Part shown: piece after piece, positions 30,376 through 40,899 of the stretch
Numbering within the stretch: position 1 is the stretch's first letter
How the letters are laid out: each line of letters begins with the position of its first letter
Assembly (NCBI GenBank): GCA_948567375.1
Contig: OX419757.1
Coordinates: 8,928,001-8,992,000, forward strand
Direction: 5' to 3'
Length of the DNA stretch: 64,000 nucleotides
Source: Lunularia cruciata
Taxonomy: Eukaryota; Streptophyta; Marchantiopsida; Lunulariales; Lunulariaceae
Position numbers and translations under genes: made by a program
Notes under the pieces: generated by a model
Seen by the model: only the letters and a program-made list of their open reading frames with translations
Database searches by the model: none
Told to the model about the DNA's origin: nothing

Positions 30376-32949
30376 ATGGAGATATCTATGGACATTAAAC
30401 CGGAGAGACAATCGCTGGAGGTGAAATGGCGATCGCCACTGCACGAAGCAGCTGAGGAAAACGATTACGAAGGACTGAAGAACCTTACCAAAGAAGCGAA
30501 TTTTGGTGAGGTAGTGAATGCACAGGACGGAGATGGACGAACGGCTCTCATGATCGCCTGTCGGAAGGGGTATGTGAATCTGATCGTTCTGCTGCTTGAG
30601 GAGAACGCGAATGTCCTTATACGAGCGTCAGGGGGTTTCTCTTGCCTTCACGAGGCAGTCTTAGCTGGAAATGATTTGGCTGTCAGTCTCCTTCTCGGTG
30701 GAACCACTGAGTTCAGTTCTCCACACGAGGGAAGTAAGCAAGTGAATACCCCAAGCCTGGATCATCGTAAGTTCTTGCTAGAACAGAAGACAGATGGAGA
30801 CATGTTTACTGCTCTGCACTTAGCCTCGATACAGGGCCACAAAGATATTCTACTTACGATCCTGGAGTGCTTTGTCGATTTCTATATGAAGGTCCAGGTT
30901 CCTTTTAACAATCCGAGACGAGAGCGTCAAATCCATGACATTGATCGGGTGACGTGGGGAAGATATAGATATGAGATGCAAATTCGACTGAATGAGGTGG
31001 AAAAGCTCAAAGAAGCCGCGGCGGCAGCTCTTTCAAGATCTCCTTCTCCTGCCACTCTTCTACATCCTAGGCAGAAGCCAAACGATCGTCAGACTAAAGC
31101 GTCCGATTTTGCGTGGGAGAGTGACCTAGATTACCACAAGAGATTACTGGATGCGCGTCTCGACTTGCTCATTTGCGTCAATAGTCCGGATTGCTTAGGT
31201 CGAACAGCACTGCATTACGCAGCATGGTGTAACAGAGTGGATCTGATTGACAACTTGATGTGGGCAGGCGCCAATATAAATGCAGCAGATTCATGTGATT
31301 TCACACCGTTGCATTTTGCTTCGAGGAATGGGAATAGTCGGGTAGTGAGCAAACTTATCGAATCCTCCACAGATTTCGAGCATGTTTACTTACTTGAAGG
31401 AAATGTTGCTTCCAAATCCAATGTGTCAACCCTGGAACGTACATTTGATTCTCCTGATTGGGTAGCTGAAGGGAATGAGGGCAGACCTCGGGTGTTGGAT
31501 TTTGTTTTCCTGGAGGAGAGAGATGGAGTGACTCCGCTTCACTACGCCGCTGAACAATACGGAAACATCCACAGGACCAATTCGGCAGGCCTTGAGTTTT
31601 GTCAGCTGGACTATGTAGGAATAGTGAGGATGTTGCTTGAAATCATACAAGTTAAAGATTTAGGCCTCTTTGCACCTTCGTTTGATGGGAAGACGTTGTG
31701 GGATGTCGTATTCCCTCCTCAGGAAAAAGGTATTGCTCTTCTTAAAAGAAATAAGTTGCAAAGGCTATTCAATTTTGGTGGAGTTGGAAGGCAGATGATG
31801 CTCGGCGCTGCGCTTATGCGGAAGGTGGTGGATCTGGCGAAATTGGAATCCAACATCGATCTTCTCGTAAGCATACAGACTCAACTCTTGTGGACTCTTG
31901 ACGAAGTCTTACAGTCACGCCGCATCAACAAGAAATTGGTTACCACCAGTTGTGTCGGATTCGACGATGAGACTGGCCTCAGTTTGTTCCACTATGCCGC
32001 ATTCGCTGGTTTAGCTAAAGAAATGAGAGAACTGCTTTCGATTCCCGAACTCATTGTGTGCGTTAACCAGTGTTGTGAGTACACTAATCAAACTCCATTG
32101 CACATCGCCGTAATAGAAGGTCACGAGGATGTGGTGGCAGCGCTCGTTGAGGTAGACAAAGTGCGGGTCATCGAGGAGGACTACAAGAAACGCACTCCCC
32201 TACAGATCGCTGCACAGAAGTGTAGTGATGAGAAGTTCAGCGATAGTTGGAAGAACATTGAGAAATTGCTCTTAAAGCGCAGTGAAGTACAGCGATTTCT
32301 TGACAGATTGTACAAAGATCGTCAGGTCTACGTCGATGCAGCCAATGCCATCCTCGTTGGGGCTGCGCTAATTGCAAGTGTGACTTTCGCAGGCTGGTTG
32401 CAACCGCCTCTAGGGTACAAGGAATACTTCGATATTCTCTTCTCTCCACCTGCTCCAGACGGCACAGTCCAGTCCTTCATAGCTGTTCAGCAGTACGTCA
32501 GTGTGCGAGCTTTTTTCATATTCAACAGCTTGTCCTTTTTCTTCGCCATAGCGACCGTGATCTCTGGAGCTGGAGCAGTTTTACCAGCCTTCAGACATTT
32601 CATCAAAGACGAGGTCGATCTGGTCAGGAACTGGCTCTTGCTTACTTCCGTCCTACTTGTGTTCTCTATTGTCTTCGTCGTGGGAGCTTTCGCAGCGGCA
32701 GGGTTTGCAGCCTTGCCCCCAAAAATCGAGTACCAAGTTTACATGATTGCCACCGCTGCCATAGGCATTTTAGTTTGCGCGGTGATTCTCGTCACGTTCT
32801 TCTACAGACTTTACCTCATCCACCCCTACAAGGGTCTGACTGCTTTCTCCAGCTATTTGCGAGCAAGGTTGTCCTTGAGATTTAAACAACATAAGGAAAG
32901 AGCAAGACAATGGACTGGGACTGCCTGGATAGACACAAAATATTACTAG
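30376..32949 (+). CDS. Ankyrin-repeat membrane protein with PGG-type C-terminus (857 aa)
   Basis: A single uninterrupted ORF with an in-frame stop (TAA at 30340) 11 codons before the ATG; M5 is an alternative start. The N-terminal two thirds hold about ten ankyrin units, seen as TPLH-type helices at about residues 20 (SPLHEAA), 55 (TALMIAC), 89, 145 (TALHLAS), 276 (TALHYAA), 309 (TPLHFAS), 386 (TPLHYAA), 535, 572 (TPLHIAV) and 606 (TPLQIAA). Residues 651-680 match the PGG domain start (DAANAILVGAALIASVTFAG), but its namesake motif is QPPLGY. Four membrane segments follow near 657-677, 712-735, 752-780 and 788-815. The layout is that of plant ITN1/ACD6-like ankyrin proteins at the plasma membrane or endomembranes, linked in angiosperms to salt and defence responses. 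The ligand and role here are unknown. The absence of introns is notable. Confidence 0.93.
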   Translation: MEISMDIKPERQSLEVKWRSPLHEAAEENDYEGLKNLTKEANFGEVVNAQDGDGRTALMIACRKGYVNLIVLLLEENANVLIRASGGFSCLHEAVLAGNDLAVSLLLGGTTEFSSPHEGSKQVNTPSLDHRKFLLEQKTDGDMFTALHLASIQGHKDILLTILECFVDFYMKVQVPFNNPRRERQIHDIDRVTWGRYRYEMQIRLNEVEKLKEAAAAALSRSPSPATLLHPRQKPNDRQTKASDFAWESDLDYHKRLLDARLDLLICVNSPDCLGRTALHYAAWCNRVDLIDNLMWAGANINAADSCDFTPLHFASRNGNSRVVSKLIESSTDFEHVYLLEGNVASKSNVSTLERTFDSPDWVAEGNEGRPRVLDFVFLEERDGVTPLHYAAEQYGNIHRTNSAGLEFCQLDYVGIVRMLLEIIQVKDLGLFAPSFDGKTLWDVVFPPQEKGIALLKRNKLQRLFNFGGVGRQMMLGAALMRKVVDLAKLESNIDLLVSIQTQLLWTLDEVLQSRRINKKLVTTSCVGFDDETGLSLFHYAAFAGLAKEMRELLSIPELIVCVNQCCEYTNQTPLHIAVIEGHEDVVAALVEVDKVRVIEEDYKKRTPLQIAAQKCSDEKFSDSWKNIEKLLLKRSEVQRFLDRLYKDRQVYVDAANAILVGAALIASVTFAGWLQPPLGYKEYFDILFSPPAPDGTVQSFIAVQQYVSVRAFFIFNSLSFFFAIATVISGAGAVLPAFRHFIKDEVDLVRNWLLLTSVLLVFSIVFVVGAFAAAGFAALPPKIEYQVYMIATAAIGILVCAVILVTFFYRLYLIHPYKGLTAFSSYLRARLSLRFKQHKERARQWTGTAWIDTKYY

Positions 32950-33534
32950 CTTGCTTTCACGGCTGCCAGTAACCTTCAGTCTTAAATCGTTCCTTCGAAC
33001 CGCTGGTAAGAGTTTTGATGCCGTTCTTAGTGGAAAGTGTGAGACGATTCTATGTAGATTGGTCGACGTCTACAGAATATGTCCGAGGATCCAAACTCTC
33101 CCTGAGCACAGAAGACGATTGATCTTCCATGTCTACCACCTACAGTGGTGAGGACCTGAGGAAGGTCCTGTTTATAATCTTCTACATTCATCTTTCTATA
33201 TTCTTTAAATCTTCAACTAAGGGTACCGGGTGAGGAGGTTTCTCGACTTTTCGGGAGTATAAGTCACTGGGAGTATTAGAGAACGTTTTAAGTAACCGAA
33301 AGACATGAAAGAATGGAATGAATGATCATATTACCAAATTGTAGAAGAAAATCGACTGCATAATAAGGAACACTTCTGTCAGCAAAATTACTCCTCTTCA
33401 GTGCGTCCCTTTATTAGAAAACTTCAGTGGATCGTATTAGAAAACTCGAAGTATAGCGTTTGTGGGGCAGAGGCCCTATACCTTGTCGGAATTCTGGACG
33501 AGATAAGGAATGAGAAAGGAATCATACAATCATG
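32950..33534. other. Downstream flank of the ankyrin gene
   Basis: Follows the TAG stop at once. It probably contains the 3' UTR; T-rich stretches occur near 33180-33210, but no single poly(A) signal stands out. No other coding sequence is recognised. Confidence 0.4.
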
Positions 33535-33831
33535 TCAACTGTTTGCCTTTCGTTGACATTGATGACACTCCTCTGCCAACATAGCCCACGGATTCATCAA
33601 TTCGGCGCTGATTACTGAGAGTGCCCTGCTCGCAGTGCACCTTATAGGCCCTGACATTGCAATCCCTGACGGATGCAACAGTAAAGCCTTGGAGCCGGTC
33701 TTCTTCAGGAACTCTACAGCTTTAGTGAACAAAGATTCTGACGCAATGGTCCAGATTGCCAATACGGTGGATTCGTGATAAGTGCAATTCCTCGGTTTGG
33801 CCTGGAGATTGCAGTCATACCAAATATGCAT
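33535..33831 (-). CDS. Possible exon or gene fragment (98 codons), unknown
   Basis: A minus-strand ORF (MHIWYDCNLQAKPR..ECHQCQRKANS) in a stretch of balanced base composition. Its middle (VLAIWTIASESLFTKAVEFL..) is helical and vaguely ARM/HEAT-like, but I cannot assign a family. There is no evident promoter or splice partner. It could be a terminal exon, a decayed duplicate of a gene elsewhere, or chance. Confidence 0.25.
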   Translation of the reverse strand: MHIWYDCNLQAKPRNCTYHESTVLAIWTIASESLFTKAVEFLKKTGSKALLLHPSGIAMSGPIRCTASRALSVISAELMNPWAMLAEECHQCQRKANS

Positions 33832-35432
33832 TTACACAAATTTTGAGGTCTAAGTCTCAAATATTTGCGTTTATCTATTTACCGAGGGGTAGGGATTCAT
33901 CCTTTCATGTTTCTCCTGAGAGTGTAACGGCCAGGACAAATCAAAATGCACCAACGCCGGCAAAATGATAACCATCCAAAGAGAGAAATAAACTCCCAAA
34001 CGTTGGGCACTCCCCGGGATGAGCCAAATCGGCATCCCGTGCATCACCAGATTATTATCACCTACGAGAATCCAAGTTCTAAACATCAACTGTCCATATA
34101 CGGTATATAACCAAGATTTGAGATGTATTAGACGTACTATTAGATTTTAAACATACAATTGTAAATAACCTTTCATTAATAGGTGAATTAAAGAAATTTG
34201 GGTAAAATAATAATTAATATTAAGATGATTATAGAATAATTCTACATAACAAAAAGTTACTATAATATATTGAGTGAATACTCTAGAGATTATTGATCAT
34301 ATTCTTAACGTATTCAGAAATTTTGATCATTATATCAAAAAAAATTATTACAATGATTATTAATAGTTGATCATATTCTTTAAATTTATAATAAATTATG
34401 GTTAAAAGATCTCAACATCACAAGTGAATTTCTAAATTTTTTTAAAACTAAAATAAGTGGTAACAAGATAAGATTTGCAGTAATCCTTTTAGTATAAAAG
34501 GAGTATTATCTCTATTTAATAATCTCTCTCTCTTTGTACATACACTAAAATCTTAAATGACTATCTTTTAAAAATAATATTTCATTTAAATATAAATATA
34601 AGAATAGTACGTATTTGATATTGAAATCTTAATGAAAATGAAAAAGTAGAATTTCCTCAACAACAACTCAGCAAGTTTGATTAGGAGTTGTGAGTATTAG
34701 TATTTACTCTAAAACTACCAAAATATAATTTATCATATATAGTGAGTAAAATACAAAAATACCAAGATGTATATCAGTGCATAATTCTTTTATTAATTTA
34801 GAGTTGATATTATAATTTTATTTCACATATTAGATATCATAGAGATTTTTGGAATCCAGTAGTGAATATCAAAAAATTTCAGTGAATTGATTATGGATAA
34901 CTACAAATAAAAATTAGATGTTAAAATTAACTTCTAATTATGTAAATTAATATTTAAGAAATAGAAATTTCACGAGCAAAAGTGGAAAGAACTTCTACAT
35001 TATGGTAATTCAACAGTCTACAGTTCCATTGCAAGTAGAAAATTTTAAAAGTAAGTATTCTCACTTGGATTACTTTGAACTTGTACTACACTATTTGTAG
35101 TACAAGGATCATGGAAGCCAAAAAGAAGTAAGTGGTGGGAAGAGATTGAAATAACCCAGAATGTAAGTATTGCTTATCCTATAAACAAATGCCAAAATAC
35201 TCAATGGTGGGAAGAGATTGAAATACCCAAAATATAAGTGTTGTTTATCTAATCAACAAAAGATTAGTATAGTAAAAGGTTTTATAGCCTTGAGAATTTT
35301 ATCGAACACTTCATTCAAGGAATTATCTTTGGATGTCAATAAAGTGTATTATTGTGAGTATTTCCTTTATTCATATAGTTGGTGTACTTACAAAGGTATT
35401 CAAATTGAGAACGATGTATGTAATTTGCATTG
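33832..35432. other. AT-rich DNA, no gene seen
   Basis: Very AT-rich from about 34090, without ORFs of note. The phrase TGGGAAGAGATTGAAATA recurs at about 35136 and 35208, a short local duplication. It ends at the LINE tail. Confidence 0.55.
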
Positions 35433-35860
35433 AAATGAAATGAAATGAAATGGAATATAAAGCCCGGAAGACCCAGAGAGTCAAAAGGCTGGAAACACAA
35501 TACAAAACACATGAAATGTGAGCCTAGGCAAGAGCCTAGGGCATCTGACCAATCTATAACAAATTTGTCTGATGTAAACTAATCTCCATCATATACTTCC
35601 CTAACGCTAAAGCTTCAATTTGTAAGAGAGTTGAGAAATCACTACAAGTAATCTGATGTCTAACTCTAATATGCATGTAACAAGTGCAACCAACAAACAC
35701 ATGGTGCTCATCCTCAACTTTGCTCATAGTACACAATTTGCAAAGTCGCATGGAGTGCTCTATTTGTTGTCAACGTCCTTGTTCTACTTCTAGTCTATGG
35801 GAACTAGTTCTATATTGAGTAATAACATGTCTAAGTGAAGTAGAAATTGGCAACTACCAT
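35433..35860 (-). pseudogene. LINE 3' end with zinc-binding RT domain remnant
   Basis: On the minus strand the translation RLCKLCTMSKVEDEHHVFVGC (35751 downwards) fits the Cys/His-rich domain at the C-terminus of plant LINE ORF2, preceded by SSHRLEVEQGR-like sequence in which a stop (TGA) interrupts the frame near 35775. The element ends at 35433 with a repeated ATTTC tail (four units), as found at LINE 3' ends. The 5' part is missing, as usual for truncated LINE copies; its left limit beyond 35860 is unclear. Confidence 0.7.
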
Positions 35861-37022
35861 GTACAACGTAATTTTAGAGCACTCACCAATGGAAGCATAA
35901 CGCATACAATGCCATATAGATTCCAATGCATGTTAGTTTATATGCTAAAGGGGAGGATTAAGTATCTTGAAAAAGATCTAACATTGTCTACCATCAAAAA
36001 ATTTAAAGCTTGAGAAAATGTACACTATTTCAAACACCCTTCTCATTAATATATGAAAACACAACAAAGAAAGTAAGATTCACAAGGGTAACATGGTTTA
36101 AATAGCAATTTCATCCATAGTAAGTAGTAAAGGATTATGTTCTTCTTGAATTTGACATAATCTATATCTTCTCTTGGTTTATTCTCATGGATAAAAATAT
36201 ATAGAAAAAAATGCATGTATTAATGTTTATTTATTTATTTATTTACTGCACTAAATATAATAAGGTTAAAAGAAGATTAGATACAAGGTAACTTAAATGA
36301 TACCGTTCAAATTTATTGAAATAAAAGATTATGAAAAATTATTACATACTAACTACTCATATTTCACATATTTTAGATTTAATTCCTCTACTTGAAAAAT
36401 TGGATATACTCCTAATAAATAAGAATAAGAATAGGTATTAGTTTGATATTTCTTCCATGCCAGAATTTGGATGGAACAACCGAGCATCAACCAAGAGATC
36501 TACTAACTTCATAAGGAATAAGAAGCAAAGGAATATGATACACTAAGGGATGAATATTAAGACATATAGGAGGTGAAAATCTCTATAACTTTAATTTTAG
36601 AATATTGAATGAGTTACTATATTATGGTGTAAAAGGTTTTCTAGACCTCTATAACGAGTAGAGTTTTAGTTGACATTTGTAAATGCCCAAAAGGTTGATA
36701 GCTTTGAATAATTAATTCTTTGTCTTTCTTGAACAAATTTATAAAAGAGAATGCAAATTTTGGTGTATATGTAAAAATTCCTTACCTCTTTCTCATCTAT
36801 TTTAGTTATGCTTACGCTAGTTAATACATTACCTATAGAATTATATTATATTTTAAAAGTTTAAAATATATACTTAGTAGAGTAGGGTATGTTTTTGGCA
36901 TACTATAGTATTGACCTAACATTTGCAGTCCTCATGTTATGGAGTTTTTTTAATGTGTATGTTATGTTCTTCCAAGAAGCATAAAAATGTTTGATGATTT
37001 TTAATTTTAGTGTATATTCCTG
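35861..37022. other. AT-rich DNA, no gene seen
   Basis: No ORF or family recognised. A short TTTA repeat lies near 36224-36246. Part of it may be further decayed LINE sequence. Confidence 0.5.
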
Positions 37023-37030
37023 TTATATTT

Positions 37031-37475
37031 AGGGAAAATATCATATCTACTCCTCATTTGTTCCAAAATATCAAATATACTCTTGGTTTCTCAAAATATC
37101 AAAAAATAACACTCAATTACACAAAAAATCAAAAATAATTTTGGTTCTTTATTTATCAAAAATAGCTTTTATGTCCAATTTCTTTATATAGGGTTTTTGC
37201 ATATAAACCCATGTTGGCCAAACTCTACACCTAATACATTCAATTGCACTCTTTTCTCCGCCAATGTCTTCTGAGCAAATGCGGTGCTATTTGGGCCACC
37301 CAGCTAGGCAACGCGTGGCAAGTAGTTTTAAGCTTTCATCATAGTTGCAATTCTCCATATCCCATTCATCCTAGGGGTTTATTGGGGGGTAATTGAGGGG
37401 TATTTTTCATATTTTGAAAAGCAAGGAAGCATATTTAATATTTTGGAAATTGAGGGGTAGTGATAATATTTCCCC
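37031..37475. mobile_element. MITE with about 95-bp terminal inverted repeats and 8-bp target duplication
   Basis: The ends AGGGAAAATATCATATC and (reversed) GGGGAAATATTATCAC begin inverted repeats that stay alignable for about 95 bp (CCAAAATAT.AAATAT, then TCAAAATAT.AAAAA, then CTCAATTAC on both sides). The element is flanked by identical 8-mers TTATATTT at 37023-37030 and 37476-37483. At 445 bp with no coding capacity it is a non-autonomous DNA transposon. Long terminal repeats plus an 8-bp (perhaps 9-bp) duplication favour Mutator-like origin; hAT elements also make 8-bp duplications but usually have short termini. Confidence 0.88.
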
Positions 37476-37483
37476 TTATATTT

Positions 37484-38044
37484 ATTGGTGTTATAATTCA
37501 AAATCATGGCACTTTACTACAATAGAGTGATGATTATTCAAAAGTTCACTTGCATCATGCAAGTTATCTTTTAGTCTTTACAACTAGCATTAGATATTTA
37601 ACCTTTAGTTGATGACATAAACTCTTTAAATATGTATATAGTATCAAAGAAGTTAATCTGAAAGTATAATATAATTCCCAAGGGGATTAAAATAAATTTC
37701 AAATATTTTGGAGCAAGAAAATATCTTATTGATTTAATTCCAGATTCACTAAATATGTTATAACAGCTATTGAGATTTTCATATTAGAGGAGAGATATAA
37801 AGACATTGAATTTATATAATTATATGCAAAGTACTTGGAGGACGATGCACATTGATAGAACTCAAAAGCCAAAAATTATATGATAGAACTCAAAAACCAA
37901 GAATTTAATTTTATTATCTCATGATACATGAACTATCATTGAGTTATTATGTGATCTTATTAAAAAAATATTAAATATATAATTATGCAACCACCAGATG
38001 AAATAGAGTATAGTCTATTTATGATGACTACATGTAATACCAAG
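37484..38044. other. AT-rich DNA, no gene seen
   Basis: No coding sequence is recognised. A short tandem repeat of about 30 bp (TATGATAGAACTCAAAA) occurs near 37855-37910. Confidence 0.5.
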
Positions 38045-38360
38045 AACTAGCCATATGATCTAGATATGAAATTTGGTTTGGTAATATCTTGAATGATATT
38101 ATACATGATGGAAAAAATAGATCAGATAGAAGTATCACCAAAAGAATACTTTTACTAATAGGGTAGAAACCGAAATAGACTTGAAAACCTTAGAACCAAT
38201 AGCTAGATATGATATAAAGGTGAGAATTGGTTTGGTAACATTTGGAAGGATGTTACACAAGATGGACTTGTGTAACATCCTTCAGAAAGAGGTATCATCA
38301 AAAGGGGACTTCTACTAATAGAGTAGGAACCAAAATATGCCTGAAATCTTTGAAATTTTG
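38045..38360 (+). repeat. Tandem duplication (about 150-bp unit) with a perfect hairpin in copy two
   Basis: Landmarks recur in order: AGATATGA, TTGGTTTGGTAA.AT, GATGG, AGTATCACCAAAAG, CTACTAATAG, GAAACC.AAATA. The second copy differs by a perfect fold-back: arms 38246-38261 and 38267-38282 are 16-bp complements around loop ATGGA, which lengthens this copy. The first copy has only a weak, partial version of the palindrome. Confidence 0.8.
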
Positions 38361-38439
38361 GAGACCTAAATAGATGAATTCGGCCTTGAAAATGTGCAGA
38401 TCTCCCCCCCCCCCAAACAGAGGAGAGGATGGCATTCCC

Positions 38440-38510
38440 TCCCCTAGGACAGATATGTCACCTATCCAAGTAAGTAATCCAAGGGTGGAGCTTGCTAAGA
38501 GTCACCTATC
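38440..38510 (+). repeat. Segment related to 23270-23370
   Basis: The plus-strand counterpart of the repeat beside the B2 3' LTR (TAGGACAGATATG followed by TCACC.ATCCAAG and GGTGGAGCT). It lies just upstream of the B3 5' LTR. Origin unknown. Confidence 0.45.
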
Positions 38511-38582
38511 TATATACCTAATCCTATGGTGGAACTACCTTGGAGGAGATCCTCTTTGTCTATATAATAAAGAGAAGTTGTT

Positions 38583-39008
38583 TGTGACAATATGGAGTTT
38601 AGTGAAGTAGTTAATAAGGCTAACAAAGTAGAAAATAAGTCAAATTAACCCAAAATATTCTAGAAGCATCTATGAAGCTTCTTGGGAAGCTTCCCGATTG
38701 GCTTAACTTGCACCCCAAGCAGGTAATTTCTAGAAGGAAGCTTCTAAAAGCTTCTAACTAGCTTAGCTTGCAAGCCAAGTATGCGGCTTCTAGAAGGAAA
38801 CTTCTTGAGAAACTTCTTGGTTAACTTGGCTTGCATTCTAAGAAAGAGGTTCAAGGAAGCTTCTTGAGAAGCTTCTCAAGGGCTGTGTATGCTACCTATA
38901 AATACCTAAGCCGAAGCTCATGCTAGGCATTCGGAGTTTTCACACATTCAAATATCTCAATGTGAGTTTCCATTCTCCTATTTCTTTCCTCGGTCTCGGT
39001 CTTTTACA
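38583..39008 (+). mobile_element. 5' LTR of B3
   Basis: It runs from TGTGACAATATGG to GGTCTTTTACA and carries the AAGCTTCTT-rich middle common to the family. It is followed directly by an intact initiator-Met primer site. Confidence 0.9.
38897..38904 (+). promoter_or_regulatory. TATA box in the B3 5' LTR
   Basis: TATAAATA in CTACCTATAAATACC, about 105 bp before the LTR end; shared with the B2 LTR and likely the element promoter. Confidence 0.55.
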
Positions 39009-39009
39009 T

Positions 39010-39021
39010 TGGTATCAGAGC
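39010..39021 (+). other. tRNA-iMet primer-binding site of B3
   Basis: TGGTATCAGAGC, complementary to the 3' end of initiator-Met tRNA, one base after the LTR. This primer is usual for plant chromoviruses. Confidence 0.92.
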
Positions 39022-39419
39022 AGGAATGGGATGGATGGAATTTATGGACCACCAAATCCACTTCCACCAAACCATTGAGATTTTCATATCTGAGTACTAC
39101 CCAAGCATGGTTTCACACAATTCATCTCCTCATACTTTGGACAAGATTTTCTACATATGATCACCATATTTGAGAAACCCTTGGTGCTTCCAATTGCAAC
39201 TTATGGAAAATGGTGGATGTGGTGCTTCTATATATTAATAAATTAGATAGATAAGGGGTGGCATGATAGAGTATCAACCATGGAGGAAATGACCAATGTT
39301 ATCCTTACAACAAATCGAGCACCTTACTCAATTATTGGATGAACGAGAGCATCAACGACAAGAGCACATAGAGAGAGTACCAGTTTGAGAAGGAGAAGAT
39401 CAAATCCAATTCTTTAAAC

Positions 39420-40560
39420 CCAAGGTATTTGAAGGTAAGAATCTCTCAAGTGCAATGGAGAATTTTTTTGTTTGACTATGAACATTATTTTGAAGTTACC
39501 AATCTGCAAGACGAGCAAAAACAGATTCTCTTGGCTTCTAGCCAATTGGATGGAGTTGCAAAGCTATGGTGGAGATTCCGAGTGGAGTGAGCTTAATGAA
39601 AAATTGTTGCACTAATCTTGACTTGGGAAGAATTCAAGAGTGAAATAATTAGTCTATTCCAAGTTGTAAATACCACATGAGCTATACGGGATAGGTTGGT
39701 AGAGTTGAAACAGATTGACTCTATAAGAAGTTACATCGTGCAATTTCAGAAGACCATCATGCAAATTCCAGATATATTGGAAGGTGAAGCTTTGGATCAA
39801 TTTTTGAGGGGCTTGAAGTCAAGAACCAAATTAGAGATAACCATGTGAGAACTGCAACACTTGGAGGAAGCCATGTGGTTGGCCAAATGTTTTGATTCCT
39901 TGGTTACAACAACTTGGTCTCAACCTCGACTTCCACAAAACCTACCAATACACAACACACAAGTGGAGGAGCTGGCACCAATGGAGATTGATGTCATTCA
40001 ATAGAGACCACTTGGCAATGCAGATAGAGAAAAATTGTGGCAAAATGGTGGTTGTTTTTATTGTCGCCAATTGGGATATTGCATTGTTGAATGTCCACTC
40101 AAGAATGAGCAACCTCAACAAGTTGCCCAGATGGAGTTTGTGGAGCAGAACGATCATAGAAACAAGGAGTCCAATAGGAGATTTTGAGCCACCTATTGGG
40201 AGCTTTATTAGTTCCAATGAGATTGAAGGCTCGGCCTATGTAAGTTTGCTTCACTTGCAAGGTATGATATCTAATCAGGAGGGTTGTAGGATTTTGGTTA
40301 ATTTTGGAAGTTCAAAGAATTGCATGTTTATGCAAGTAGCAAAGGAATTAGGTATTCCTCTCAAGCCAATAATTAGAAGTAGATTGATGATGGTGGTTGG
40401 AAGAAAGTGTTCTGCATTCCATACCTTGCATCCAGTTACCTTGAAGATTGGGAAGGAGTATTTAGAGTGTATTAGATATGTAGTGACACCTCTACACTAC
40501 AATGTCATTCTAGGACTACCTTGGCTTGAACGTCATAAGGTTCAATTTGATCGGACTTGA
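39420..40560 (+). pseudogene. B3 gag and protease
   Basis: The gag core is readable in pieces (QLDGVAKLWW near 39540, IDSIRSYIVQFQ near 39715, FLRGLKSRTKLEI near 39800). One 222-codon open stretch (39892-40560) covers the knuckle area in a shifted frame and then the protease. The knuckle reads CFYCRQLGYCIVEC near 40053-40096, with Tyr where His is expected. The protease site reads LVNFGSSKNCM, with Asn in place of the catalytic Asp, followed by VILGLPWLERHKVQFD at 40500-40550. Both changes would inactivate the element. Confidence 0.8.
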
Positions 40561-40634
40561 TGACAAATTCAAGTATAACACCAAGGTATGAATTTCTGAC
40601 TAGGTTGTCTAGCACCTCTAAGTAAGACACCTAA

Positions 40635-40825
40635 AAATAGTCAGTCTTAGGATGGGAAGTTGGTTGAGAAGGTAGCCATAGAGTAAGCCATGAAGAGGGA
40701 TGAGTCCCAAGATGAGAAGTCTACCAGGAAAACAGCCATGGAGTAAGCTTTGAAGAAAGATGAGTCCCTAGATGGGAAGTTTATTAATGAACCAGCCATA
40801 GAGCAAGCTTTGGATGAAGATAAGT
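40635..40825 (+). repeat. 63-bp coding repeat, 3 copies (B3)
   Basis: Three tandem 63-bp units with the 21-residue pattern .SxDxK.......AxEQAxxxD, one more than in B2 at the equivalent place. Two units carry TAA in place of CAA at the Gln codon. Confidence 0.85.
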
Positions 40826-40899
40826 CTATTTTTGCAGTGTGGATCAAGCCGATTGCACAAGGACAATCTGAGGAGGGCCAAGAGCTTCATCAAGCAACG

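Noticed and set aside
29980-30444. 154-codon minus-strand ORF
   Set aside because: It overlaps the start of the well-supported ankyrin gene on the other strand and shows no family.
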